DNA of 64,000 nucleotides from the NCBI GenBank assembly GCA_018262855.1, contig JADFDO010000011.1, positions 1-64,000 of the forward strand, read 5' to 3'. The translations under genes and the position numbers were made by a program. The notes beneath the pieces are model-generated. The model had not been told where the DNA came from, ran no database searches, and worked only from the letters and a program-made list of their open reading frames with translations. The stretch is from Methanolinea sp. GTDB lineage: Archaea > Halobacteriota > Methanomicrobia > Methanomicrobiales > Methanospirillaceae. Shown piece after piece: positions 17,391-27,646 of this stretch (positions are counted from its first letter, which is position 1; each line of letters begins with the position of its first letter).

Positions 17391-19667
17391 ATGATGCGAA
17401 AACTGGTTGTGATTTTTTTCCTGGCCGGGCTACTGCTCATCCCGGTATCAGCAGTCGATATCTCGAACATGGTGAGGACAAAAAGCCTCTCGCACGATGA
17501 GAGGCTCAACCCCTTCAACCCGGACTTCATTGAATATATCAGGTATCACTCGATCATCGATAGGTACCGCAGCAATTCGGAAGGCCACAGCCTGGGATTG
17601 ATCCCGCTCCCGTTTGTGTTAAGGGAAACCTCCTCGGATAATGTTACTTCCGGAACAAAGGGGGAGAGCGCTTCAACCGTATCCCCGGCAGAGGAAGCGA
17701 AGACCGGCCTTGCGGATGCAGCGTCCTACAGGCTCGCGCCTCTCAATCCTGAATTTGAAAAATATATCAGGGGCAGGATGACAGAATCAGCAAGGGACGT
17801 TGACCAGGACGGCAACTCCCTCGGCCTCATCCCTTCCCTTCTCGATATTTCGGCCCTCGCATCTTCAAACCCTGGTGGGAATGACCCTCTGAACAGCACG
17901 GCAACAGGCGGTTCTCTCTCCACCGATTCTCTCGCCGGGAAAACCGGGATCTCGCCAACAAAGTTCGATCTCCGCACTACCGGGAAACTGTCCCCGGTTC
18001 GGGACCAGGCGGAATGCGGAGCATGCTGGGCCTTCTCAACCTACGGGTCCCTTGAATCGACCAACCTCCCGGACACCAGCTGGGACTTCTCTGAGAACCA
18101 CCTCAAGAATACCCACGGGTTTGACCTCTCCCCCTGCCAGGGCGGGAATTACCAGATGTCGACCGCCTATCTGGCACGGTGGGGAGGAGCAGTCAGTGAA
18201 TCCGCGGATCCGTACAGCACGTCCGACAGCGTCTCGTCAATGAATGAGGATGTCGTCGTGCACGTCCAGGATATCACCTATCTCCCCAAAAGGACAGGGC
18301 CGCTCGACAACGATCTCATCAAGCAGATGCTCCAGCAGTATGGTGCCCTTTATTCACAGGTAAGGTGGGAGAGCAGTTATTACTCGAAAAATCCTGCGAC
18401 GTATTATTACCCCGGGTCAACTTCCCCGAACCATGCGATTGTGATCGTCGGTTGGGATGATAGTTACAGCAGGAACAATTTTGCAACCCGTCCTCCCGGC
18501 GACGGGGCATTCCTCGTCCGCAACAACTGGGGTGACGACTGGGGTGACCTTGGCTACTGTTACGTGTCGTACTATGATTCGTGGATAGGGAAGCCATCCG
18601 TCCAGTATTTTTCCGAGAGCACCAGCAATTACGATTCTATCTACCAGTACGACCCCCTGGGCTGGGTGATCAGTTTCGGGACAGGGAGTGATACCGGGTA
18701 TTTCGCCAATGTCTTCACATCGTCCCAGGATGAAGAACTCGCAGCGGTAGGGTTCTTCACCGCGGTCCCCGACTCAACCTACCAGATTGAGGTGTACAGG
18801 GGAATCTCGTCGAGTCCACGCGGGAGGACTGCAAGCATTGTACAGACAGGATCGTTCCCCTTCGCAGGGTACCACACCGTGGATCTTGCATCGGCAGTCC
18901 CGCTTGAGAGAGGGGAAAAGTTCTCGGTCGTTGTCACTCTCAGAACTCCAGGCTACGTCTACCCTGTGGCGATCGAGTATCCCTACAACGGATATTCCAC
19001 GAAGGCAAGGGCAAGGGCGGGGGAGAGCTGGGTAAGCAAGGACGGAGCGACGTGGACAGATATCACGACCTCCTATGCGAATACCAACGTCTGCCTCAAG
19101 GCATTCACCCGCTCCTCCGGAACTTCAGTCATCCCTGTCCCGACAAGGACACCTGTCGTGATACCCACGAACCCTTCCGCGGGCGTTGATAAGAAAGCAC
19201 CGGTGGTCAGCATCACGCAACCCTCCACCATGGCCCGGTACACTCCCGGGTCGGCTGTAGGAATCACGTGGTCTTCGACAGACAATGTCGGGGTCGTCTC
19301 CGTATCCCTCGTGTATTCTGTTGACCGGGGAAAGAACTGGATCGATATCTCGCAGTCCGTTCCTGCCTCGGGCACCTACACCTGGACGATTCCCGAAGGT
19401 TTGACAGGGAGCGTCATGATCAGGGTGAACGCACGGGATGCCGCGGGGAATGTCGGATCTGCCAGCAGGACAATCACCATAAAGGCCTCATCGTCAGGAA
19501 GGCCGGTGACCACAGCACCGCTGACGACCGTGGGAAGCACGATCGGCGAAGGTCAACCCGAAACTATCATTCCTGAATCGGTGAAGACCGCAGTCGAGGG
19601 GTTCACGAGATTCAGTGCCGCAGGAAGAACCATTGATACAATCAATGTACGGCAGAGGATTTCCTGA
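17391..19667 (+). CDS. Secreted papain-like (C1A) cysteine protease
   Basis: This 758-residue protein has a signal peptide (~1-20) and a propeptide with two copies of an LNPxFxxYIR...GxSLGLIP motif (~40-75 and ~118-150). The C1 peptidase domain (~185-405) has QAECGACWAF with Cys212, SPNHAIVIVGWDD with His348 and RNNWGDDWG with Asn378. A lectin-like beta domain (~420-575), a Thr/Pro linker and an Ig-like domain (~600-705, SITQPSTMARYTPGS, ITWSSTDNVGVVSV) follow. All catalytic residues are present, so it should be an active extracellular protease. Targets are unknown. Confidence 0.9.
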   Translation: MMRKLVVIFFLAGLLLIPVSAVDISNMVRTKSLSHDERLNPFNPDFIEYIRYHSIIDRYRSNSEGHSLGLIPLPFVLRETSSDNVTSGTKGESASTVSPAEEAKTGLADAASYRLAPLNPEFEKYIRGRMTESARDVDQDGNSLGLIPSLLDISALASSNPGGNDPLNSTATGGSLSTDSLAGKTGISPTKFDLRTTGKLSPVRDQAECGACWAFSTYGSLESTNLPDTSWDFSENHLKNTHGFDLSPCQGGNYQMSTAYLARWGGAVSESADPYSTSDSVSSMNEDVVVHVQDITYLPKRTGPLDNDLIKQMLQQYGALYSQVRWESSYYSKNPATYYYPGSTSPNHAIVIVGWDDSYSRNNFATRPPGDGAFLVRNNWGDDWGDLGYCYVSYYDSWIGKPSVQYFSESTSNYDSIYQYDPLGWVISFGTGSDTGYFANVFTSSQDEELAAVGFFTAVPDSTYQIEVYRGISSSPRGRTASIVQTGSFPFAGYHTVDLASAVPLERGEKFSVVVTLRTPGYVYPVAIEYPYNGYSTKARARAGESWVSKDGATWTDITTSYANTNVCLKAFTRSSGTSVIPVPTRTPVVIPTNPSAGVDKKAPVVSITQPSTMARYTPGSAVGITWSSTDNVGVVSVSLVYSVDRGKNWIDISQSVPASGTYTWTIPEGLTGSVMIRVNARDAAGNVGSASRTITIKASSSGRPVTTAPLTTVGSTIGEGQPETIIPESVKTAVEGFTRFSAAGRTIDTINVRQRIS

Positions 19668-19745
19668 AGGGCCGTTCCTCAGCCGTGCACGAACAATAGA
19701 TTCAATTTTTCACACACCCGAATATTGTGGAGATAAGGGGTTGCA

Positions 19746-20738
19746 ATGGTGAGAAAGAGGGAACTCTCCCGCGGGTGCGTGTTCTGTCACCGGGGAGGAA
19801 AGATGGTGCTGTTCGTAACTGGGCTCTGTCCTCGTACCTGCTGGTATTGTCCTCTCTCGAAAGAAAGAAAGGGGAGAGATGTCATCTACGCCAATGAGCG
19901 GCTCATCGTCACCCCTGAAGATGCAGAGGAGGTGGCACGCCTGATGAGTGCGCTTGGGACTGGGATTACGGGCGGCGAGCCGCTTCATGTCCCTGATAGG
20001 GTCGCTGACTTTTGCCGGCATTTCAAAAGGGTATTCGGTGAAGGGCACCACATTCACCTTTATACAGGGCTTGCACCTGGCGAAGAGACACTTCGTGATC
20101 TGCGGGGCCTTGTCGACGAGATCCGCATGCACCCGCCTCATGAGATGTGGAGCAGGATCGAGGAGTCCCCATATAGGGATTCTGCCATCCTTGCAGGGGA
20201 GATGGGATTTTCTGTAGGGATCGAGGTTCCATCGCTCCCGGGTATTGGCGACCTCTCACCGATCCTCACTTCTCTTGATTTCCTCAATATCAATGAGCTG
20301 GAATGGGGTGAGACGAACGCCGCAGCCATGAGACAGCGGAACATGGTGCTCGAGGACGGTGTTCACAATGCAGTCAGGGGGGGACGGGCGTGGGCAGCAG
20401 ACCTTGTGAACCACCCGAAGGTGCACTGGTGCTCATCGAGGTTCAAAGACTCGGTCCAGCTCAGGAAACGGCTGCTCAGGGTAGCCCGGAATACTGCCCG
20501 GCCATTCGACCAGGTCACCAGGGACGGTACGATCCTCTACGGCGTTCTTAAAAGCGGGGAACCACTACCCCCCATCTTTCATCAGCTTGACCCGGGAATG
20601 TATGAAATAAGGGAGGGAGATGTGGAGACCGCATGGTGGGTGATCACCGAGTTCTCTGACCGGCTTCCGGGCGAGAAGATGATCATCGAACGGTATCCCG
20701 ACAGGGGGCTTGTGGTGGAGGTGACTCCGGTCGCATGA
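19746..20738 (+). CDS. Radical SAM protein of unknown substrate
   Basis: This 330-residue protein has a radical SAM cluster motif C28-x3-C32-x2-C35 (LCPRTCWYCPLS) preceded by GCVFCHRGGKMVLFVTG, so two extra cysteines (C11, C14) lie near the N-terminus. The GTGITGGEPL segment is the usual GGE SAM-binding loop, and INELEWGETNAA and EDGVHNAVRGG follow in the C-terminal part. It overlaps the cis-prenyltransferase gene by four bases, hence one operon. A lipid- or cofactor-related reaction is possible, but the product is not known. Confidence 0.85.
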   Translation: MVRKRELSRGCVFCHRGGKMVLFVTGLCPRTCWYCPLSKERKGRDVIYANERLIVTPEDAEEVARLMSALGTGITGGEPLHVPDRVADFCRHFKRVFGEGHHIHLYTGLAPGEETLRDLRGLVDEIRMHPPHEMWSRIEESPYRDSAILAGEMGFSVGIEVPSLPGIGDLSPILTSLDFLNINELEWGETNAAAMRQRNMVLEDGVHNAVRGGRAWAADLVNHPKVHWCSSRFKDSVQLRKRLLRVARNTARPFDQVTRDGTILYGVLKSGEPLPPIFHQLDPGMYEIREGDVETAWWVITEFSDRLPGEKMIIERYPDRGLVVEVTPVA

Positions 20739-21517
20739 TCAGGGAGATCGCATCCCCGCTCTACGAGCGGTTTGTCAGGCTCCAGTGCCACCACATCCCG
20801 GCGCACATCGCGATCATCCAGGATGGGAACCGCCGGTTTGCCAGGCTCCAGAATCTCCCCCGCTCCATGGGGCATCGTGCAGGAGCTGCCCGGACCGAGG
20901 AGATGCTGGACTGGGCGCGGGAACTCGGGATACGCTATATCACGCTCTACTCCTTCTCGACCGAGAACTTCCAGAGGGATCCCGATGAGGTAGGCGATCT
21001 CTTTGAACTCTTCAAGGAAAAATTCAAGAAAGTGACTGATGATCCGAGGGTCCACAAGGACGGCATCAGGGTCCGGATCGTCGGCGACCGGAAACTTCTC
21101 CCTGACGATCTGAGGAGGGTTATTGAGAAGGCCGAAGAATCGACAGAGAAGTACTCCGGCTATCATCTCAATATCGCGCTCGCTTATGGGGGCCGGAATG
21201 AGATTGTCCAGGCTGCAGCCCGCATCCTTGAAGGGGTGAGGTCCGGAACTATCAAGCCGGACGATATCACACCGGAGATCGTCGAAGAGCACCTTCATTC
21301 CGGCATGCATCTTCCCCCCGTAGATCTCATCATAAGGACGGGAAACGAGTGGAGGACTTCCAACTTTTTACCGTGGCTTGCAAGCGGCCACGAGAGCGCC
21401 GTGTACTTCTGTGCCCCCTACTGGCCGCTCTTCCGGAAGATCGATCTCTTAAGGGCGATCAGGGTATACTCGCAGAGGATCGATTCCCGGATATCCCGGG
21501 ATGCCGCGGGCACGTGA
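20735..21517 (+). CDS. uppS: Cis-prenyltransferase, catalytic subunit (UppS family)
   Basis: This 260-residue enzyme extends an allylic diphosphate with isopentenyl units to make the polyprenyl carrier for glycosylation. Catalytic motifs are intact: D30-GNRR, GHRAG (46-50), TLYSFSTENF (70-79) and the C-terminal RTGNEWRTSNFL (201-212). It has two unusual neighbours: a radical SAM gene coupled upstream and, convergent downstream, a paralogue lacking these residues. The product chain length cannot be read from the sequence. Confidence 0.93.
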   Translation: MIREIASPLYERFVRLQCHHIPAHIAIIQDGNRRFARLQNLPRSMGHRAGAARTEEMLDWARELGIRYITLYSFSTENFQRDPDEVGDLFELFKEKFKKVTDDPRVHKDGIRVRIVGDRKLLPDDLRRVIEKAEESTEKYSGYHLNIALAYGGRNEIVQAAARILEGVRSGTIKPDDITPEIVEEHLHSGMHLPPVDLIIRTGNEWRTSNFLPWLASGHESAVYFCAPYWPLFRKIDLLRAIRVYSQRIDSRISRDAAGT

Positions 21518-21520
21518 TGC

Positions 21521-22156
21521 TCACCTTCCGAACCTGCGGATTCGCGACTGGTAGTCCCGTAACGCCCGGAGAAAGTCGATCTTCCTGAAAAGAGCCCAGT
21601 TCACATCGGAGAAGAAGAGTTCGGAGTATACGGACTGCCAGATGAGGAAATCAGTGAGGTGGCTGTCCCCCGTCTTGATCACGAGTTCCGGGGTATACCG
21701 GAATTTGAGCCTCTCTTCAATGGCATGTTCGGTCACATCATCCGGGGAGAGACCATCCCTTGCCATCTGCCGGATGCATTCCGTGATCTCCTCTCTCCCG
21801 CTCTTTCCCACCGCGACGTGAACGTTCATACCCTGGCCGATCGTCTCCTCAGATTCTCCAAGATGCAGGGTGAGCCGTGCGAATTCCCCGATCTTCCGCA
21901 CATTCCCGATATACGGGGGATTCTCCCCGGCATCCAGTGTGCTGATATGGAAGGTAACCCCTTCGATACCCCGATCAGGTTCCCCCTGACCGGTGGATGC
22001 CCGGACAACGTCAGTGATCTCGACACACCAGCGGCTGACTGACACGATCTTATCCGGGTCATCCTCCATGTCATGGGATGTGATCATGAAGCAGATATGT
22101 GACGGCAGTGTGGAGAGCCCTGCAAGAAGCCTCTTCTCATACAGCCAGCGGATCAT
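21521..22156 (-). CDS. Non-catalytic cis-prenyltransferase-like subunit
   Basis: This 211-residue protein aligns with the C-terminal half of UppS: ELVIKTGDSHLTDFLIWQSV...SDVNWALFRKIDFLRALRDYQSR. It lacks the catalytic DGNRR (SHICFMITSHDM lies there), the GHRAG motif and the substrate arginine after KTG. This is the pattern of the non-catalytic partner in heteromeric cis-prenyltransferases (NgBR/Nus1 in eukaryotes, with a reported Methanosarcina case as I recall). ATG 22156 overlaps the PolX stop by four bases. It is convergent with uppS, three bases apart. Its partner role is inference. Confidence 0.75.
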   Translation of the reverse strand: MIRWLYEKRLLAGLSTLPSHICFMITSHDMEDDPDKIVSVSRWCVEITDVVRASTGQGEPDRGIEGVTFHISTLDAGENPPYIGNVRKIGEFARLTLHLGESEETIGQGMNVHVAVGKSGREEITECIRQMARDGLSPDDVTEHAIEERLKFRYTPELVIKTGDSHLTDFLIWQSVYSELFFSDVNWALFRKIDFLRALRDYQSRIRRFGR

Positions 22157-23880
22157 GATACATACTCCAGTACTTCTTGACAGGTAAGGGTATTGAGCAG
22201 ATCGGAAGGAGTCGCCCATCCCCTCCGGCAGAGACCGAGACCATATGGGAGGTAATGGAGTTCCCGGGGACCGTGGGCATCGGTACCGATTGAGATCTTT
22301 ACCCCGGATTGTATGGCTTCCCTGATATGGAGATCGTCAAGGTCCATACGGAACGAAGACGCGTTGCATTCAAGTGCCGTTCCCGTAGCGGCTGCTGCCG
22401 CAATGACCCTCTGCATGTCGACCGCATACGCTTCTCTCTGCCCGAGCAGTCGACCTGTCGGGTGACCGATGATATCAATATCTTCATGGGAAACGGCTGA
22501 AATGATCCTCCGTGTCATCACGTCGCTCTCTTGAGAGAACGCGGAGTGGATCGAACCGATGACGATGTCAAGGTCGCGAAGTGCGCTCGCGGGCAGTCCG
22601 GGGGATCCGTCTGCAAGGATGTCGACCTCAATGCCGTGGAGGATATGGCACGATGTGTCCCGGTTCACCATCTCGATCTCGTGTGCCTGGCATTTCAGGG
22701 CAGCTTCATCCAGCCCCCTGGCGACACCAAGAGAGGACGAATGGTCTGTGCATGCAAGGTAGGAATACCCGAGCTCCTCTCCGGCACGTGCAATGCTCCT
22801 GATATCCATGCTCCCGTCGCTCCATGAACTGTGGACATGGAGATCCCCCCTGATCTGCCCCTGCTCCACAAGGGTTGGAAGGGTATGGGAGTGTGCGGCT
22901 TCCACCTCACCCCAGTCTTCCCGGAGTTCCGGGACGATGAAGTCCAGTCCCAGGTAGAAGAACACCTCCTCTTCACGGGAAAATTCCTTCGAGATACCCT
23001 GTGAGGTGTATACGATGCCGTACTCGTTGAGGGATGCACCTTTTGAAATGGCAAGTTCCCGCATCCTGATGTTGAAGGCAGCGGAGCCTGTGAGGTGAAG
23101 GAGCATGGAGCCGAACATTGAGGGGCTGGTGAACCTCACATCAACACGGGAACCCCTGCAGCGGAACGAGGTCTTTTTATCCCCGACATCGATCATCTCG
23201 TCAGAGATCCCGTGTAACAGGGAATTTACGCGTCTCGGATCGTCCGTTGTCACGATGTCGATATCTCCGACAGTGCTCTTACCTCTCCGGTAGCTTCCCG
23301 CAACAGTCCATGTACCCTCCTTCATGACAGTCCGGATCACCGCAATAATTTCATCCGCCTGCTCCCGGTTCATCCTGGTCGCGGGCGTTTTCTGGCGGGC
23401 AATAGATCTCAGGAAGAGCGCTTCTTTCTTCTCGCCGAATCCTTTCAATGCCCGGATACGGCGGGCCCGTGCAGCCCGTTCCAGGTCTGCAACGCTCGTG
23501 ATATTCATCTTCTGCCAGAGCGTTTTGGCAGTCTTCGGCCCGACTCCCTCGATGTTCAGGAGATCGATAAGGCCCGGGGGTATCCTTGAGAGCGCTTCTT
23601 CGAGTTCCCTGAACGTTCCGGAGGAAGCGATCTCCTGGACTTTTAAGGCAACCCCTTCTCCTATACCCTCCATCGCGTCGAGATCGGTAATAGAAAGACC
23701 TGCAACAGGTGTCGCAAGCCTCCCGATTATCTCAGAAGCCCGCCGGTACGCACGGACCTTAAAGGGATTCTCATCCAGAATCTCGAGCACCTGGGCCATG
23801 AGGAGCAGACGCTCCGAGATCGTCCGGTTTGATGCCTCCATCCCTTTCCAGATCACCTCGCGGATACCTGAAAGTACCAT
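22153..23880 (-). CDS. polX: Family X DNA polymerase with PHP domain (PolX)
   Basis: This 575-residue repair polymerase has an N-terminal helix-hairpin-helix region (~15-150: LDAMEGIGEGVALKVQEIA, LLNIEGVGPKTAKTLW). The nucleotidyltransferase domain (~165-310) has AGSYRRGKSTVGDIDIV with the metal-binding Asp pair. The C-terminal PHP phosphoesterase (~345-570) has DLHVHSSWSDGS, CTDHSSSLGVARGLD, HGIEVDIL, IGSIHSAF and SIGTDAHGPREL, so 3'-5' exonuclease/phosphoesterase function is likely. ATG 23841 is a possible alternative start. The cis-prenyltransferase-like gene is coupled downstream. Confidence 0.95.
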   Translation of the reverse strand: MVLSGIREVIWKGMEASNRTISERLLLMAQVLEILDENPFKVRAYRRASEIIGRLATPVAGLSITDLDAMEGIGEGVALKVQEIASSGTFRELEEALSRIPPGLIDLLNIEGVGPKTAKTLWQKMNITSVADLERAARARRIRALKGFGEKKEALFLRSIARQKTPATRMNREQADEIIAVIRTVMKEGTWTVAGSYRRGKSTVGDIDIVTTDDPRRVNSLLHGISDEMIDVGDKKTSFRCRGSRVDVRFTSPSMFGSMLLHLTGSAAFNIRMRELAISKGASLNEYGIVYTSQGISKEFSREEEVFFYLGLDFIVPELREDWGEVEAAHSHTLPTLVEQGQIRGDLHVHSSWSDGSMDIRSIARAGEELGYSYLACTDHSSSLGVARGLDEAALKCQAHEIEMVNRDTSCHILHGIEVDILADGSPGLPASALRDLDIVIGSIHSAFSQESDVMTRRIISAVSHEDIDIIGHPTGRLLGQREAYAVDMQRVIAAAAATGTALECNASSFRMDLDDLHIREAIQSGVKISIGTDAHGPRELHYLPYGLGLCRRGWATPSDLLNTLTCQEVLEYVS

Positions 23881-24093
23881 CTAGACCTCGTCCCACAAAT
23901 GTATTCGCTTTTTGGTGGAGAAGATGAACATGCTTGAACCAGGGATCGACGAAAGAAGAGCGTAACAAATACCTGGAGTGCCCTGATCACAATGCTTCAG
24001 CCTAGGCACTTTGAGAATAATGTTGAGAGAATCGAACCTCTGAAATGGTGTCTGGGAAAAAACAGGATCTCCAAGGGGACAGATGTATACAGA

Positions 24094-24119
24094 ATGAAAA
24101 TGCCTTACGGCAATTTCAT
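24094..24119. repeat. Single hairpin-repeat unit after cheW
   Basis: ATGAAAATGCC-TTAC-GGCAATTTCAT is a near-perfect 11 bp stem, followed by AGAAAAAAAATG. It lies 27 bp beyond the cheW stop on that gene's 3' side. It belongs to the same family as the units at 16406, 28908 and 54109. The remaining intergenic DNA (23881-24093) shows nothing clear. Confidence 0.6.
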
Positions 24120-24145
24120 AGAAAAAAAATGAGAGGATGATCTGA

Positions 24146-24709
24146 TCACAGGTGCTGCTCGATATCCTTTAAGAGCTGCTTGATATCAACCCAGATTATC
24201 AATTCGTTTGTTGTTTTCTCGCTCTCCTTGTCCTTCACGCTCTTCTTGATGATCCCAAGGATGAAGACCTCATCCCCAATCTCTGAAGCAGACTTGGTAT
24301 CGACATCCTTCATATCGAACGTGGAGACAGAGAGGACATCGTCCACCATAATCCCGATCTTGGACTTGGTGTTCTTCTCATCAAGCACAATAATCCGGCA
24401 GTTCTCCTCAGGTTGTCCGGACGCCTCGTTGATATTCATTCTCTGCTTGAGATCGACAATGGTGGTGATCTCTCCTCTGAGATCGATGATCCCCTTGATG
24501 AATGGGGGGGTGTTTGGAAGTTTGGTGATAGTCGTATACTCCACCACTTCCTTGACATCGAAGAGATCGATGGCAAAGTTCTCCTTGCCGAGGAGGAACT
24601 CCACCACCTGGAGCAGTCCACCACTCTCCCTTCCGGTACTGCCAGCCGTTCGGCGGGAGATCGCCTCGGCCACCTCGCTCCCTTTCGCCCCTGATACGTG
24701 TTCAGTCAT
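24146..24709 (-). CDS. cheW: Chemotaxis coupling protein CheW
   Basis: This 187-residue protein couples chemoreceptors to the CheA kinase. The CheW domain (~35-180) has VVEFLLGKENFAIDLFDVKEVVE, LPNTPPFIKGIIDLRGEITTIVDL and GIMVDDVLSVSTF. I start at ATG 24709 because GGAGGTC lies seven bases upstream; ATG 24715 is too close to it. The gene follows the large membrane chemoreceptor by 18 bp and is probably co-transcribed with it. No cheA is in the window. Confidence 0.92.
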   Translation of the reverse strand: MTEHVSGAKGSEVAEAISRRTAGSTGRESGGLLQVVEFLLGKENFAIDLFDVKEVVEYTTITKLPNTPPFIKGIIDLRGEITTIVDLKQRMNINEASGQPEENCRIIVLDEKNTKSKIGIMVDDVLSVSTFDMKDVDTKSASEIGDEVFILGIIKKSVKDKESEKTTNELIIWVDIKQLLKDIEQHL

Positions 24710-24727
24710 GATCATGACCTCCAGGGA

Positions 24728-27385
24728 TCAGGTCTTGAATTTCGAGACTTCAGTCGAGACCTTGACCACGATATTGTTGACGTTTGCGATAACCTTGGTT
24801 ATCTGGTCGATGGCGGCCGCAGTCTCCTCGCTGACCGCAGCTGCGTCAGTAGCCTCCTTGGAGGTGTTCCTGACGAGATCGGAGACCTCGTTGATGCTCG
24901 CGGTGACTTCCTCGACGGAAGCCGCCTGCTCTTCGGAAGCTGCTGCAACTTCGGTGACGTTCCTGCTGATCTGGTCGATCGACTCCACGATCTTGTTGAA
25001 GTTCTCGAGGGTCTCCTTCAGCGCAATGCTGCCCTCCTTGACCTCGGTATTGGACTTGCCTACGGTCTCAGCCGCAGTCTGGGTCTGCTTCTGGAGGTTC
25101 CCGATCATCTCCGCGATACTCTCAGCCGATGTCCTTGACTCCTCAGCAAGTGACTTGACCTCGGTTGCAACCACTGCAAAGCCTCTTCCGGCCTCCCCTG
25201 CCCTGGCGGCCTCGATTGCGGCATTCAGGGCAAGGAGGTTCGTCTGGTTCGCAAGATCCGTGATCAGGTTCACGATCTCCCCGATCTTGTCCATCTGGGC
25301 CTTGATCTCGAGGATGATGGTGTTCACTTCGTTCGAGGACTTGGTGATACCATTCATCCCGTTCTCGGTCTTCCGGGCAAGATCGATCCCTTTCCTGGAA
25401 TAGTCGTTGGACTCCTGGACGAGTACTGAAACCTGCTCGGCTTTCGTGGCGACCTGCTGGATGGTCTTTGAGAGGTCCTCCATGGCCTTCAAGACTTCAT
25501 TGATGCCCTGGCTGCTCTGCTCGGCGTTCCCGCTCACCGCGGCAGAGTTCTTGGCGACCTGCCCGGACCCTGCAGAGACCTCTTCAATGCTGGCATTTGC
25601 TTCTTCAGCACTCGCGGCAAGATCGTTGACCTGCTCGCTGACGACCGTGAGTGCCTTGGAGACCTGGATGCCGATATTATCAAGAGCTTCCTTGAACTTC
25701 TGGAAGTCTCCTGGTGTGGTTAATTTGGAACTCCACCTGGATGTGAAATCACCGCCCGCATACCTATTGCAAATCCTCATTGCTTCGTTCAGCGGGGCAA
25801 TCACGTAATCCAGAGTAAGGTTGACACCCTCGATGATCTTTCGGTAATCACCCAGGTGCCTGGAGGCATCAGCTCTTGTAGCCAGTTTCCCTTCGGTTGC
25901 TGCCTTCGAGAGCATTGCTGAATCAGCGATCAGTGCATTGATGTTGTCAATACAGAGATTCAGGTTGCTCTTGATCACATTGAAATCGCCACGGTAGGCA
26001 TCAGTAATCTTTGCAGGCATGTCTCCCTTGCTGATGCGTTCAACATATGCAGCTGCCATGTTGAGCGGGTTGATGACTGCATCCAGGGTCTCGTTGAATC
26101 CTTTAATCAGGTTCGCATAATCCCCTTTGAACTTGGTGGGATCTCCACGCTCGGCAAGGCGACCTTCGGACGCGGCAACACTCACTCCAGCCATCTCGTC
26201 CGTGAAATGCTGGATGGTATTGACCACCCCGCCGAATGCTTTGGTCACCTCGCTGATCTCGTCTCCGCCTCCTCCGGCCTCCGATCCGGTCTCAAGTGCC
26301 CGGGCGGCACTATTGATCTCCCCGTCCATGACCTGGTTACCCAGATTGACGAGGTTACCCATCCTCCTTGCGATGGACCTGCCGAACAGGATTGCGACGA
26401 GGGCTCCAACCGCGATACTCGCGATAATAATGATGATGATGATATTCCTGAGTGCTTCAACAGGGCCCTGGAATTCGGCAGGATTCACCCTGGAGGCTAC
26501 AATCCAATCTAAAGTAGGGATATAACGGTAGTAAGCAACGGCATCCGCTCCTTCCCAGATATAGGGCATCTTGATTGGTGATTCGGTTGCTTTGTTTTTA
26601 TTTGCAATCATCGCCTGGGCAAAGTCATAGCTCGCAAGGCTCTGTCCTTCGAGTGAGGGATGCAGAATCACATTCCCCGTACTATCCATGATATACATAT
26701 ACCCTGTCGAGCCGATCTTGATGCCCTTGATCTCCTCCCTCATCGTCCCATATGTAGTCGCTTCGGGGACTCCGACAAAGAGGATGCCGATGATCTCACC
26801 GGATGAACTCTTGATTGGCTCATAGGCGGTAATGTACGGTTTCCCTACAACAGTGGCGGTCCCATAAAAGGATTCACCTCTCAAGATAACTGCATTATAG
26901 ACTTCGTCGGAAACTGCAGTTCCTACTGCCCTCGAACCATCGGTGTTGACGACATTGGTCGACACGCGAATCGCCTGGTTCCCAATCTTCTGGAAAATGG
27001 TTGCCTTGGAACCAGTTGTTTTCTCTATGCTGTCAACAATTTCATTATTATCATTAATAACATAGGTCCCCGCCTTCCCCCCCGTGAGTACAAGACGCCC
27101 ATCGGATATCGAGGGAGTGCCATACTCATAGAATTTTTGCCGGAGGACACTCAAATCACCGGTCAGTTTGTTTTGAGCAGCGTCGTGGGTGATGCCAATC
27201 ATCGTTGCAACATCGTCGACCTGCGTCATAAGGAGTGTATCGACTTGTTCATTAATCGCGCTACTGGCATTGGTATAGGCAAATATACCGATGATGAGTG
27301 CCGGTACGATGACCAGCAACAGGCAGATGATCAGGATCTTGGTCCCGATCTTCATCCTGGAGAATCCACCGGAAAATGTTGGCAT
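24728..27385 (-). CDS. Membrane methyl-accepting chemotaxis protein with Cache and HAMP domains
   Basis: This 885-residue receptor has a membrane helix (~16-40), an extracellular single-Cache-type sensor (~45-295, with [17 protein letters not shown] and [18 protein letters not shown]), a second helix (~305-332) and several HAMP-like segments (~335-570). The cytoplasmic signalling coil ends with the hairpin [31 protein letters not shown] 27385 is preceded by GGAGGT nine bases away. The Cache domain suggests sensing of a small extracellular molecule. The ligand is unknown. Confidence 0.93.
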   Translation of the reverse strand: MPTFSGGFSRMKIGTKILIICLLLVIVPALIIGIFAYTNASSAINEQVDTLLMTQVDDVATMIGITHDAAQNKLTGDLSVLRQKFYEYGTPSISDGRLVLTGGKAGTYVINDNNEIVDSIEKTTGSKATIFQKIGNQAIRVSTNVVNTDGSRAVGTAVSDEVYNAVILRGESFYGTATVVGKPYITAYEPIKSSSGEIIGILFVGVPEATTYGTMREEIKGIKIGSTGYMYIMDSTGNVILHPSLEGQSLASYDFAQAMIANKNKATESPIKMPYIWEGADAVAYYRYIPTLDWIVASRVNPAEFQGPVEALRNIIIIIIIASIAVGALVAILFGRSIARRMGNLVNLGNQVMDGEINSAARALETGSEAGGGGDEISEVTKAFGGVVNTIQHFTDEMAGVSVAASEGRLAERGDPTKFKGDYANLIKGFNETLDAVINPLNMAAAYVERISKGDMPAKITDAYRGDFNVIKSNLNLCIDNINALIADSAMLSKAATEGKLATRADASRHLGDYRKIIEGVNLTLDYVIAPLNEAMRICNRYAGGDFTSRWSSKLTTPGDFQKFKEALDNIGIQVSKALTVVSEQVNDLAASAEEANASIEEVSAGSGQVAKNSAAVSGNAEQSSQGINEVLKAMEDLSKTIQQVATKAEQVSVLVQESNDYSRKGIDLARKTENGMNGITKSSNEVNTIILEIKAQMDKIGEIVNLITDLANQTNLLALNAAIEAARAGEAGRGFAVVATEVKSLAEESRTSAESIAEMIGNLQKQTQTAAETVGKSNTEVKEGSIALKETLENFNKIVESIDQISRNVTEVAAASEEQAASVEEVTASINEVSDLVRNTSKEATDAAAVSEETAAAIDQITKVIANVNNIVVKVSTEVSKFKT

Positions 27386-27448
27386 GATTTTGATACCTCC
27401 ACCTGGTATTCTTCAAGTCTTTTAAATCTGTGATGCATCACTCTCAAT

Positions 27449-27471
27449 TTGACACTTTTCAACAGTGTCAA
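27449..27471. promoter_or_regulatory. Inverted repeat TTGACACT-N7-AGTGTCAA in the MCP leader
   Basis: An exact 8 bp inverted repeat lies about 65 bp upstream of the MCP start. The likely MCP TATA box (minus strand CATATATATAATTA, + 27527-27540) is farther upstream, so the repeat falls in the predicted 5' leader. A 10 bp palindrome, TGATGCATCA, is next to it (27431-27440). It could bind a regulator or form an RNA hairpin. Confidence 0.45.
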
Positions 27472-27610
27472 TCCCCATAGTAGAGACTCAATGAGGATCC
27501 TGGAGAGATAATCGAAGTTTTCTTTTTAATTATATATATGTTGGCCTCTTTCATCATCAAAACCAATAATTAAAATAGTTGCGCATTAATGTGTGTAACT
27601 AATAACTTTG

Positions 27611-27632
27611 AGTATTGAGGCACTTCAATACT
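27611..27632. promoter_or_regulatory. Inverted repeat AGTATTGA-N6-TCAATACT before the HTH-PAS regulator
   Basis: This exact 8+8 bp inverted repeat with a six-base spacer ends 14 bp before the chosen ATG (27647). It lies downstream of an AT-rich TATA candidate (AATAATTAAAATAG, 27565-27578). The position suits autorepression by the helix-turn-helix protein encoded next. No second copy was noticed. Confidence 0.55.
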
Positions 27633-27646
27633 TAACGGTAATCACC

